A DNA stretch of 64,000 nt, from positions 15,810,001 to 15,874,000 of the forward strand of contig OX442316.1 of the NCBI GenBank assembly GCA_949358305.1. Reading direction: 5' to 3'. The DNA is from Strigamia acuminata (lineage: Eukaryota > Arthropoda > Chilopoda > Geophilomorpha > Linotaeniidae). Below, in pieces: positions 34,455-44,876 of the stretch. Within the stretch, counting starts at the first letter, position 1, and each line of letters begins with the position of its first letter. The notes beneath the pieces are model-generated. The model was not told the DNA's origin. It did not search any database and saw only the letters and a list, made by a program, of their open reading frames with translations. Position numbers and translations under genes: made by a program.

Positions 34455-34927
34455 GCACAGCTTTTGTTGGCAATAAATTAACATGATGCGAATGTAACAA
34501 GTGATTTATTCAGTTTCAAAGATTTAAATACAAGATTAACACTAAATACTGATTGGATCTAATGTGTTCCTTGGTTTTGATATATCGCGAAATAAAGTTC
34601 TTAAAGACGGGAGTCAGAAGAAAACAGCCATCTTGGTAAGTGGAATTAACATAAAGCGTTTATTAGCATATTGATACACAGGTGGCGCTGATGGTGGACC
34701 AGCGTCACAATTTAACAAGATTAAAAGATGGAGTACGAACACTCCAGGATCCCCTTTCGCCGAATCCCGTTTTTGCCGAAAATGAAAAAAGGGAGTAATT
34801 GATCGATTTTCTTTTTTTTTTTTCGTTTTTTTCAACATTAATCTCTAACAGTAATTATTGAAAAAAAATCTCTAACACAAACATCAAAATGTAAAAAAAA
34901 ATATGGTTTAGTTCCTTTTATTTCACT

Positions 34928-35545
34928 TCATACCGTAGTCCATTGCCTTTCCGGCTTATTTTTGGGGTGCACGTAGTCGGGATCATACGCCCCTGTCACC
35001 TTTCCGTCAGCCTGAAAAAAAAATTTTAAATTTAAAAAAAAATTTTAAAACATAAACTTAAAAAAATTACTTGAAATATTATTATGTCTTTTCTACAAGG
35101 ACCGGGATATTTTATTATCAGATCAACTGCTGCGCTTCCTTCTTTGTCAATGCGCTCATACGAGTAATTGAGAAATAGACGACCTGCTGGAATTTTGTAT
35201 CCACATCCACAATCTTTGCATCTAAAAATAAAAAGAAATATTATTATGTCCTTTCTACAAATACCGGGATATTTTATTATCAGATCAACTGCTGCGCTTC
35301 CTTCTTTGTCAATGCGCTCATATGAGTAATTGAGAAATAGACGACCTGCTGGAATTTTGTATCCACAATCTTTGCATCTAAAAAAAAAAAGAAATAATAA
35401 ATATACGCTACGAAATTTGTGTCCAACTCGTAGCAAACAAATGCTTAAATTTTGAGCACTATTTTTAAATACAAAAATGTGACTATGATAAAATTAAATA
35501 AAGTACTTACATATTCTTGTTTCGGCCGGTAATGCGTTTGTGTTC
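34928..35545 (-). pseudogene. unrecognised spliced gene fragment with a tandemly duplicated exon
   Basis: Reading leftward: a promoter-like TATAAAAG near 35625, a 5' exon ending GAATAT|GTAAGT near 35510, an exon encoding CKDCGYKIPAGRLFLNYSY and onward to the donor at 35071, and a last exon 35011-34928 (ADGKVTGAYDPDY...WTTV stop). The middle exon with its acceptor is present twice (35221-35071 and about 35379-35240). The right-hand copy lacks the normal donor. No ATG in frame lies in the 5' exon, so a full protein cannot be made from what is visible. CxxC plus basic residues suggest a zinc-binding motif, but I do not recognise the family. Confidence 0.4.
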
Positions 35546-35810
35546 GTGTCGACGATCTGCTAAGTGCTAAGTGTTAAATAAAGACGATTTTGATGTACTG
35601 AACTCCTTTAAGCCGGAGTGTTAAAACTTTTATATTTCGCACTATTTATACCTGTTGCTGACCTTCGGGGTCACGAGGTATGGATGAAGTCATCAGTTGT
35701 TATTTTTTATGATAATTTCTGCACGATTTTTTTATTAATATGCCATTTTATCTAGTTTATTTTTTATACATAAGTTTTATATTTGTATTTTATATTTAAA
35801 CTTTATTCGA

Positions 35811-35945
35811 AGGTTTTTATTGGGAATCGTCACACTTGTACTAGCAGCGCTTTTCAGAAGGAGAGGGATTTGTTCTGCCATATTTATTTGGTGATTTTGA
35901 AGCGGTTTAAGATCCCAAAAGATGATCCAAATGTTATTTAATTAC
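35811..35945 (+). pseudogene. fragment of ZSWIM2 exon 1
   Basis: Closely matches 30136-30262 of the intact gene but is decayed. The second cysteine of the SWIM CxC is now serine (CTS for CTC) and the CRH becomes FCH, so zinc ligands are lost. The sequence after it (to about 36100) is not in the parent gene but is shared with 56105-56270. Confidence 0.85.
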
Positions 35946-36159
35946 TCCCGATTCTGTTTTTACACGCTGGATATGTTCCAGGGAAAATAAACGTGTTTTG
36001 TGATACAAAGATACAAAAACAAATTCTTAAAACTTGTATCGTTTTAAAAATCTTTTAAAAAAAGCTTTTAAAAACCGTAAAAACCCAAACTTTGAACGCG
36101 CCTAATGTATTTTTGAACCATACGGGCCGTTTCCTGAATTTCAGTTATTTTTATTGTTG

Positions 36160-36640
36160 TTTTCGTCACTTCCCTACAAGAGACGGATGCGGGAATAACG
36201 TTCACATCCGTTGCATGAAGATTTGGTCCGCTACCAAAGTCCTTAGACTTTTTTAGTGCTGCTTGCGACACGGTCAAATGCCCGTATTGCAGAGGCGACT
36301 TCTGCACTCTTTCGCAGTTGAAAAAAGAATACAGAAGTGATCCAACGCGGCTGATAAAGTTTAAAAGGGAGTTGTCAACGGCAACGGGCGATTCGGAAGA
36401 GATCGAAGCAGAAATAAGTGAAAACAAGGAAGAAGCGGGTGGAATAGACGAGAATATAAGTCAAAAGAAACGTCAGTTGGCGCTCAAAGTGATGGAGTCG
36501 GTGCCATCGCACGTGGTTCGGCTGGAAAGCCGACTTTTGGTCGATGGGGTCCAATGCTGTTTGTGTCTCAAATTGTTTCAAGCGCGGGAATTTATCGGTA
36601 GATTGGCTTGTAGACACAGAGTAATTTATTTATTTCATTA
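36160..36640 (+). pseudogene. fragment of ZSWIM2 exon 3
   Basis: Nearly identical to 31420-31885 from the acceptor region (AGACGGATGCGGGAATAACG) through the exon end. A replacement around 36228-36262 shifts the frame and introduces a stop before the remaining open part, so the copy is broken. Exons 2 and 4 are absent here. Confidence 0.85.
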
Positions 36641-36894
36641 GGCGCATCCAAAATTTCTGTTTTCACCGTTTTCGGTGTTTCTATCAACACCAAAAACTTC
36701 AAACGGAAACGTTGAATGCACCTACCCTACTGCCTCGAATTAACGCAGGGTTTTAATAGGGGCCGGGCTCGTTTAAGCGCAGACAAAATCCCTCTTACAA
36801 CAAAATGTTTCAAAATGACTGTAGAAGCACACAGTTTATTTTTAATTGGTCAATTTTATTGTCACGGGATAATTTTCATTACATTAATTAAATT

Positions 36895-38059
36895 TCATTC
36901 AAAGTATGGACATTTTACAAGTGCAACAGCTGGAAGATCAAGTATCTGCTGGAATGTGCAGTTGAACTTTAAGCCATCTTGCAAAAGAATTGACTCTACA
37001 AATTCATCAGTTTTCAAAATACATTGGCAGACATTTTTAAACAAAGAACTTCCACCGCATGTAGGATTTGATATTTTAAGCTCATCCAGGTCTACTAAAT
37101 CAGCAAAGTTCGCTATCCATCGAGTACCTTCGTGAGCTGTGTAGTCGATATTAGCTCGCATACCGGATACGCTTACGCTGAAAGATCCAGCTAAGTCAGC
37201 ATTCATTGGAAGACCGAGCATGCATCCGGAAATGGACTGGAGCAAATCTGTGGAAATAACCGCCGAGACAACGTCGGAAATGCGTGGCACACCGTTCACA
37301 CACTGAACTGCATCGGTGACTCCGTTCAACGTTCTGTTACAGCCAGAATAAAATGACTATTTTTTTAAACAAAATTAAGTGATTTACTTACTTAGTAAGA
37401 TTCAACAACGATGTTACGAGGGTTGCGAAATCTATATTCATTTTAATTTCAAAGTTGTCGAATTCTATCTGCAAAGAATCTCTTCTGGTCGCGTCGTTTA
37501 TTTTTTCGGAACAGACACTTTTAGTTACACCCATCTTAAAAGTGGGTGTCAACGTTATGTTATGGTCGAAAACTCCTACCAAGCCATCTTGAGTATAACT
37601 GAATGTAAGACCGGATTTATTATTACACATTGTTCGCACCAAATAAAGCCCTAACCTACAGTTCGCGCCCTGTATCTTGATGCCAAACTCAAACCGTGCA
37701 TCACATTTAACATGGCGATTATCAAGCTTATTCTTGTTCAATTTGGCGTCAAGATACTGCCTGGGCACGTGTACAGTCGGTTTATTTTTTTACTTACTTC
37801 CGCTTTTGCAGTATTTCGACGAAATCTGCTAGGCCGTTTTGAACATATTCGGTACAGTTTAGGTTGAAGCCGCAAAGTCTGTCTGCATTTTAAAGAAAGA
37901 TTTGCAAGATTTATTCTATTTTGATCGGAAGAAAGTGTCTTACTGCCCGATCTAACTATCACCGTTCTTATATATGATATCAAACAAAATCGAGCCCGAG
38001 CCGCACATCGCTGGAGAGATACTAACGACAAATAGGATAACAACCGAAAACGTCTTCAT
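36895..38059 (-). CDS. secreted cysteine-containing protein, array copy 1
   Basis: Exons 38059-37963, 37882-37798, 37760-37392 and 37333-36895 join in phase to give 329 residues. The N terminus is a signal peptide (MKTFSVVILFVVSISPAM). Cysteine landmarks follow: CGFNLNC, VKCDARFEFGIKIQGANC, CNNKSG, VCSEKI, DAVQCVNGV, CGGSSLFKNVCQCI, FNCTF and VKCPYFE at the end. Both halves contain beta-rich, alternating hydrophobic stretches (FEFGIKIQGA; FSVSVSGMRANIDYTAHEG). I do not recognise the family; a lipid- or ligand-binding extracellular role is possible but unproven. In this copy the exon 1 donor is inferred to lie at 37962, because the donor position used by the other copies would place TAG in frame. 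Confidence 0.65.
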
Positions 38060-38160
38060 CTTGAAATCTAAAGGCAATTCGAGTCATTCAAATTTTGTGG
38101 TTAAAACGAAATAACTTGCTGGTTCACTATGTTCTAGTCAGGCATATTCGTCATACTTAC

Positions 38161-38235
38161 AATTTGCTGGTATTCGCAGTAGTGTCAGTAGTCAGCTTTT
38201 GCACTGAATTTGAAAAACTCAAACGATTATTTATA
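38161..38235 (-). promoter_or_regulatory. TATA/Inr core promoter and 5' exon, copy 1
   Basis: TATAAATAA (38235-38227) is followed at the usual distance by TTCAGTGC (38208-38201), an arthropod-type TCAGT initiator. A non-coding exon ends at AATT|GTAAGTATG (38161), spliced to the coding exon at TTTAG|ATTTC. Confidence 0.75.
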
Positions 38236-38554
38236 CGCACAAAATTCAATTAAAAATGGCCACGCTACAGGACACAGGTTGCACACATCCTGACAATAAA
38301 ACCACATCTTTTATCAAAATTGTTATGGCCCTAAGCGGGTTTATTTAATGGCTTGTTTACTTGCAGTGGTGCATTGTAATACGTGCACACGGGGCACTCG
38401 CCAAAGGTCCCAGAATTCCGGTGGAACCACTTTCAGTTGATCAGTTTACAAAAAATTAAAATTTATAATTAAATAGTTTATTTTTTCGTTCTGTAAGTTA
38501 TTATAGTTCTCTTTCAAAATTGAAATCGGATTATAAGGAAGTACCGGTAGTTAA

Positions 38555-39326
38555 CAGGACGTCCCGCCGAACACCTACCAGGTGAATTATTTCACAATCA
38601 TGTAAATTTAAAAATACTTTTGATTATGAATTTAAGTAAATGACATGTGAGAAAGTCAATGAAACATGTTAAATTCATGTGACATTGTTGCATCACTGTT
38701 TTGCAACTCGTAACTTTTAAACCAACACTGCTACGCAAAAAATGTCAATTGCAAAGTTGTAGAGAACCATCTAATTAGTCTAGAACTGTTCTTAAAAAAA
38801 TTATTTCTTACTGAAAAGTTTTGAGAAAAAATGGTTTGAAATGTTAGTCTACTCAGCTTTGTAACCTAAAACTATCATGTGGAATGTATTTCCAAAATAA
38901 ATTATTTCCTTTCTTTTGTGTTTCCTCTCTTCTACTTACAAGTATGACTCAATAAAGTTCCCTAATTGAGGATTAGCTTGGTTGCCTCAATAGATTTAGG
39001 TTACAAAGCTGAGTTACAAAGCTGAGTAGACCAATGTTTCAAACCTTTTTTTCTCAAAACATTTCAGTAAGAGATATATTTTTTAAGAACAGTTCTAGAC
39101 TAATTAGATGATGCTCTACAACTTTGTGATTGAAAACTTTTCTCTAACCTGATTGGTTTAGAAGTTAGCAAGTGAATGACCTTGAAAATGGCCTTCAAGG
39201 TCAAATTTGATGACATTATTGGATTGCTCTCACCCAACTTCCTATACGATTGCTTCATCAAAGTTGGCCGAGATGCAATTGCTCACGAAATATTTAGGGG
39301 GATTAAGACTTTTGGGACACCCTGAT
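38555..39326. mobile_element. fold-back-type element, rearranged copy
   Basis: The left end (cgtcccgccgaacacctacc) and central blocks match the element at 42675-43368. The right end is a different subtype, ending TTTTGGGACACCCTG. It lies between array copies 1 and 2. Confidence 0.6.
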
Positions 39327-39339
39327 CCTGTATATGCTA

Positions 39340-39622
39340 ATAAAAGTTGTTTTTCAAAAATTACCTTTGTTGGTTCGATTTAGTTACATCATCATTTTCA
39401 ATTTTTCTCTTCGATTGGGTAAGCATATTTTCTAAACTAATACAACAAAACGAGTGCAGTGACCAGTGGTGGGTTACAAGAAGCGCGCGCTTAAGACATC
39501 GGTATCGCAAAGCCTCAAAAACAATTATTTTTCCCATCACTAAAATTTTTTTTAGAAATTTCCCAAAAAACATTCCAAACTTTTCTCACTTGAATCTCCG
39601 ATTGTCAAACTCCCCCGGCTGA
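39340..39622. repeat. ~280-bp dispersed segment of the array (copy a)
   Basis: Begins near gctaataaaagttgtttttc and contains gaccagtggtgggttacaag and aagcgcgcgcttaagacatc. Close copies lie at 44147-44412 and 50107-50372. It marks the repeated spacer of the segmental duplications. Confidence 0.85.
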
Positions 39623-39959
39623 ACCTTTCTTCGAATGAAAATAAAGCAGTCAGTCCTTATGCTTGCATGCACCTTGCATATTAAAAGACATGATATATTT
39701 AAGAATAATCTCCCTTTTCAAGCAACATTTCCAGCAACTTCAAAATAAAACAACAAAACAAAAAAAATCCAAAAAAACTATAATCCATTGGTTGTTAGTG
39801 TGATTACACCTCGAAATCTTTTAATCATAAGTCACAATGTCAGGTAATTGATCCTACAATTTGATTTACGACGCTGCTAGCATTTTCTAAATGATAAAAC
39901 AGAAAAAAAAATTCTAGATAAAATCAATGATCTAATACATATATTATCACTGATGATGA

Positions 39960-40350
39960 TCGTAAGATCGTAAGATGGTTACTGTAATGTAATATTCTAT
40001 GATGATAGTTTTGTAACAGCGGCACCTGGTGCTCAGAAACTTTAGCATTAAATAATATTGTAACGAGACACTTCCGTAGTAACCTTTATACGGTATGGTT
40101 TCGTTTTGTGTCTCTCCTCAACAAACCTTCACAATCAATCAATTCACATCAGATAGCAATAGGAAGTTTGACTAGTTTGGCCAAGCGTTGTTTAATACTT
40201 GCGCCGGTAAGTCATCGTCACAATGTGAAGCAGGTACCACCTGTTGTTGCTAGTGTGTATGTACTAAATGATTCATATCGTGGTATGGAGAGAAAAGATG
40301 GAGTCCAGTCAATCATACGGTATAAATTAAAATAGCGTTTATTCATCAAA
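39960..40350. repeat. duplicated spacer with retroelement-like sequence
   Basis: Contains gcggcacctggtgctcagaa and cggtatggtttcgttttgtg. A near copy lies at 53330-53530, and a fragment is near 48010-48120. No coding sequence is recognised. Confidence 0.6.
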
Positions 40351-40702
40351 AAACATAGGGGGCACTGAATTTAACAGCGTCATACAAAATGAGTTAAAGT
40401 ATGACAGGGAAGCGAACTTGGCAGTTGCAGCATTCCAACAGTCTGCGAACAAATGGCAGCCCAACATGACTACAGACGTTTACCTATTGTTGGTATTTTC
40501 TTGGATTTGAACAATTCGCCATTTGTCCGAAAAATGACGTCACTTTCGAGTAATTTCGGCCAGAGGTGGCGCCCGCAAACACACGAAGAGATCAATCTTA
40601 TAATAAAATGTTTCCAAATGACTGTAGAAGCACACATTGTTGATTTTTAAATGCTCCATTTTATTACCACGAGATAATTTTCATTACATTAATTACATTT
40701 CA

Positions 40703-41890
40703 TTAAAAGTATGGACATTTCACAATTCCAACAGCAGGAAGATCAATTATTTTCTGGAATGTGCACTTGAACTGTAAGCCGTCTTGCAAACCAATTGCCC
40801 TTACAAATGTATCAGTTTTAAAAATACATTGACAGACATCTTTAAACAAAGAACTTCCATCGCATGTATAATTTGATGCTTTAAGCTCAGCCAGATCAAA
40901 ATCAGCAGAATTCACTATCCATCCAGCACCATTGTGAGCGGTGTAGTCCAAGTTAGCTCGCACACCGAATACGACCACGCTGAAATTTCCAGCTAAGTCG
41001 GCATCGGTACTTATTGAAACGTCGTTGGTGCATTTGATAATGGAATTCAACAGATCTGGGGAAATAACCGTCGAGACTACGTTCGAAATGGGTGGCACAC
41101 CGTTTACACACTGAACTGCATCGATGACTGGAGCCAACGTTCTGTTACAGCCAGAAAGAAATGTGTATTTTTTTAAACAAAATTTAGTGATTTACTTACT
41201 GTGCAAGATTCAACAACGATGTTACGAAGGTTGCGAAATCTATATTCATTTTAATTTCATAGTTGTCGAATTCTATCTGCCAAGAATCTCTTCTGGTCGT
41301 GGCGTTTATTTTCTTGGAACAGACACCTTCAGTTGCACTCATGTTAAAAGTGGGTGTCAACGTTATGTTATGGTCGAAAACTCCTACCAAGCCAGTATCA
41401 TATAGAACAAAACTGAATGTAGAACCGGATTTATTATTACACCTTGTTCGCACCAAATGAAGCGCTAACCTAAAGTTCGCGCCCTGTATCTTGATGCCAA
41501 ACTCAAACCGTGCATCACATTTAACATGGCGATTATCAAGCTTATTCTTGTTCAATTTGGCGTCAAGATACTGCCTGGACACACACCGTACACGTGTACA
41601 GACGGTTTATTTTTTTTACTTACTTCTGCTCTTGCAGTATTTCGACGACATCTGCTAGGCCGATTTGAACATATTCGGTACAGTTTGGGTTGGGTTTGCA
41701 ACCTGTGTCTGCATTTTAAAGAAAGATTTGCAAGATTTGTTCTATTTTGATCGAAAGAAAGTGTCTTACTGCCCGATCCAAATATGGGTGATAACATCCG
41801 TTTTAATATCGAATCTAAAGTATCGACGAAAAGCGACGTCGCCGGAGAGGTACTAACGACAAATAGGATAACAACCGAAAACGTCTTCAT
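40703..41890 (-). CDS. secreted cysteine-containing protein, array copy 2
   Basis: Exons 41890-41770, 41708-41624, 41574-41200 and 41141-40703 give 339 residues with all phases consistent. It has the signal peptide MKTFSVVILFVVSTSPATS, then CKPNPNCTEYVQIGLADVV, KCDARFEFGIKIQGANF, GVFDHNITLTPTFNM, VCSKKINATTRRDS, DAVQCVNGVPP, CDGSSLFKDVCQCIF and IVKCPYF at the end. Several N-x-T/S sequons (HNIT, INAT) fit secretion. It is the cleanest copy of the family: no stop, no unusual splice site, and an intact TATA and initiator (42059-42067 and 42033-42040). The first exon differs most between copies, directly after the signal peptide. Confidence 0.75.
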
Positions 41891-41992
41891 CGAGAAATCT
41901 AAAGGCAATTCGAGTCATTGAAAGTTTGTGGTTATAAACAAAATGGCTTGCTGGTTCACTATGTTCTAGTCAGGCATATTTGTCATACTTAC

Positions 41993-42067
41993 AATTTGCT
42001 GGTATTCGCAGTAGTGTCAGTAGTCAGCTCTTGCACTGAATTTGAAAAACTCAAACGCTTATTTATA
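41993..42067 (-). promoter_or_regulatory. TATA/Inr core promoter and 5' exon, copy 2
   Basis: TATAAATAA at 42067-42059 and TTCAGTGC at 42040-42033, then a non-coding exon ending at the donor next to 41993. It is nearly identical to the promoters of copies 1 and 4. Confidence 0.75.
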
Positions 42068-42674
42068 CGCACAAAATTCAATTAAAAATGTCCACGTTAC
42101 AGGACACAGGTTGCACACATCCTGTGTGACAACTATAAGGTTTTAATAAATGTTTAAAGTTGTTTAATTCGTGTTGGTATTTTTAGATATAATTGTTTTT
42201 GGAAATTTTGAGGGGAAAACTTGAGTCTTTTTGTTGTGTTTTTCCTGGAATGGGTAATTTTCACCAGATGTGGTGACGTTTTCTTTTGTATTTGGGTCCT
42301 TAAACCCCCTTTTTGTATCGTTTCCGAGAAGTCATTCTCCATTTTTGTATTTAACCTTGTTTCCAAGTGGGAATAAACCAGTACACTTTTTTCCTTTAAC
42401 CAGGAGCGACTGAAAATATTTGTATTCACTGAATCATTGAAGTTGGAAAACCGAACTTTAAACCTACAACCCATTAATTCACAGGAGACGAAATAGATTG
42501 AACATTCACTTGTTTTATTTAACTGGATTTCACATCCTGACCATAGAATTTATAATTAAATAGTTTATTTTTTTCGTTCTGTAAGTTATTATTGTTCTCT
42601 TTCAAAATTGAAATTGGACTATAAGGAAGTAGTTAAACAGCTGGTATATACATACAAAGATATATCCTTGATAT

Positions 42675-43368
42675 ACAGGATGTCCCGCCAAACACATACC
42701 AGGTGAATTATTTCATAATCATGTTAATTCAAAAAAACTTTTGATTATGAATTTAAGTCAATGACATGTGACAAATTCAATGAAACATGTTAAATTCATG
42801 TGACATTGTTGCATCACTGTTTTGCAACTCGTAACTTTTAAACCAACACTGCTACGCAAAAAATGTCAATTGCAAAGTTGTAGAGAACCATCTAATTAGT
42901 CTAGAACTGTTCTTAAAAAAATTATTTCTTACTGAAATGTTTTGAGAAAAAAAGGTTTGAAATGTTAGTCTACTCAGCTTTGTAACCTAAAACTATCATG
43001 TGGAATGTATTTCCAAAATAAATTATTTCCTTTCTTTTGTGTTTCCTCTCTTCTACTTACAAGTATGACCCAATAAAGTGTCCTAATTGAGGATTAGCTA
43101 GGTTGCCTCAATAGTTTTAAGTTACAAAGCTGAGTTACACTAATTAATTAGAAGGTGCTCTACAACTTTGCCATTGACAGTTTTTGCGTAGCATGGTTGG
43201 TTTAAAAGTTACGAGTTGCAAAACAGTGATGCAACAATGTCACATGAATTTAACATGTTTCATTGAATTTGGCACATGTCATTGACTTAAATTCATAATC
43301 AAAAGTTTTTTTGAATTACCATGATTATGAAATAATTCACCTGGTAGGTGTTCGGCGGGACACCCTGT
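42675..43368. mobile_element. fold-back element with ACAGG(A/G)TGTCCCGCC termini
   Basis: The left arm starts ACAGGATGTCCCGCCAAACA. The right arm is its long inverted copy, ending GGCGGGACACCCTGT. The inverted repeats are over 200 bases long and include caaagttgtagagaaccatc-type sequence, so the element could fold into a large hairpin. No transposase is seen. Confidence 0.85.
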
Positions 43369-43370
43369 AT

Positions 43371-44138
43371 ACAGGGTGGACAAAAAGTCTGGTTCACAGT
43401 AAATAATTCCCAAACTGTTCTAGATGTTGATTCAGCAAAATGATTGTAAGGGTAGTATGTCGGGGGAAATCCAATTATGACATCCAATTTGACCTCTGAG
43501 GTCATCTTCAAGGTCATCCATATTGTAACTCGAGAACCGTGACAGATAGAGCAAAAAAGTGAATTAGAAAGTTGTAGACCATCATCCAATTAGTCTAGAA
43601 CTGTTCGTAAAAAAAAATTATTTCTTACTGAAAAGTTTTGAGAAAAAAGGTCTGAAACATTAGTCTACTCAGCATTGTAACTCAGCTTTGTAACCAAAAA
43701 CTATTGAGACAACCAAGCAAATCCTCAATTAAGACACTTTATTCGGTCATACTTGTAAGTGGAAGAGAGGAAACATAAAAGAAAAGAAATAATTCATTTT
43801 GGAAATACATTCCAACATGATAGTTTTAGGTTACAAAGCTGAGTAGACTAACGTTTCAGACCTTTTTTCTCAAAACTTTCCAGTAAGAAATAATTTTTTT
43901 AAGAACGGTTCTAGATTAATTGGATGATGCTCTACAACTTTCTAATTTACGTTTTTGCTCTATCTGTCACGGTTCTCGAGTTACAATATAGATGACCTTG
44001 AAGATGACCTCAGAGGTCAAATTGGATGTCATAATTGGATTTCCCCCGACATACTACCCTTACAATCATTTTGCTGAATCAACATCTAGAACAGTTTGGG
44101 AATTATTTACTGTGAACCATACTTTTTGTCCACCCTGT
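43371..44138. mobile_element. second fold-back element, directly abutting the first
   Basis: Starts ACAGGGTGGACAAAAAGT and ends ACTTTTTGTCCACCCTGT. The arms, about 250 bases or more, include TTGACCTCTGAGGTCATCTT inverted as AAGATGACCTCAGAGGTCAA. Only two bases (AT) separate it from the preceding element. The two share the inner block around tctagaactgttc and ctcagctttgtaac but differ at their ends. Confidence 0.85.
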
Positions 44139-44146
44139 ATATGCTA

Positions 44147-44412
44147 ATAAAAGTTGTTTTTCAAAGTAAATTACCTTTGTTGGTTCGATTTAGTTACATC
44201 ATCATTTTCAATTTTTCTATTCGATTGCGTAAGCCCATTTTCTAAACTAATACAGCAAAACGAGTGCAGTGACCAGTGGTGGATCACAAGAAGCGCGCGC
44301 TTAAGACATCGGTATCGCAAAGCTTCAAAAACAATTATTCTTCCCATCACTAAATTTTTTTTTAGAAATTTCCCAAAAAACATTCCAAACTTTTCTCACT
44401 TGAATTTCCGTC
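44147..44412. repeat. ~270-bp dispersed segment of the array (copy b)
   Basis: Near copy of 39340-39622, starting just after the fold-back element. Confidence 0.85.
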
Positions 44413-44876
44413 ATTATAAATGTAAATAAAGATCGATTTTTATTCATTTTATTTTGTTTGTTGTTTGGAATATTAAATTCGTTTGGAGCGTATGGAAAAT
44501 TTCTTTTATTTTCTTTTGTGGCTCAATTAGAAAAAAAAACGTTTGAATTTAATTTGTAAATCAGTGTTTTAGGCTAGAATTAAATTTACAGCCGCGCGTC
44601 CTTTTCCTCCTTGCATGTAGCGGTCTCTTCGGGCGCCGCAGTTGAATCCACAAAACATGTGTGATGATTACAAATCCGTATTTATCAATGTTCACAATAG
44701 ATGGCGCTGTTTACCAAACGCGCGTAATTCAAACTCGATAAAACTAATAAGTGTGATAAATAATTATTTAGACACGGTGAATAAAATATAACTATTTTAT
44801 TCGATATAAACTAAGTATTATTTACTTGACAAGGTTGATTCTATCGAATCAATATACACATTACTTACATGTCGAA

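Noticed and set aside
36318-36641. Second functional ZSWIM2 gene
   Set aside because: Frameshifted, missing exons 2 and 4 and with damaged zinc ligands in the exon 1 scrap; it is a pseudogene fragment.
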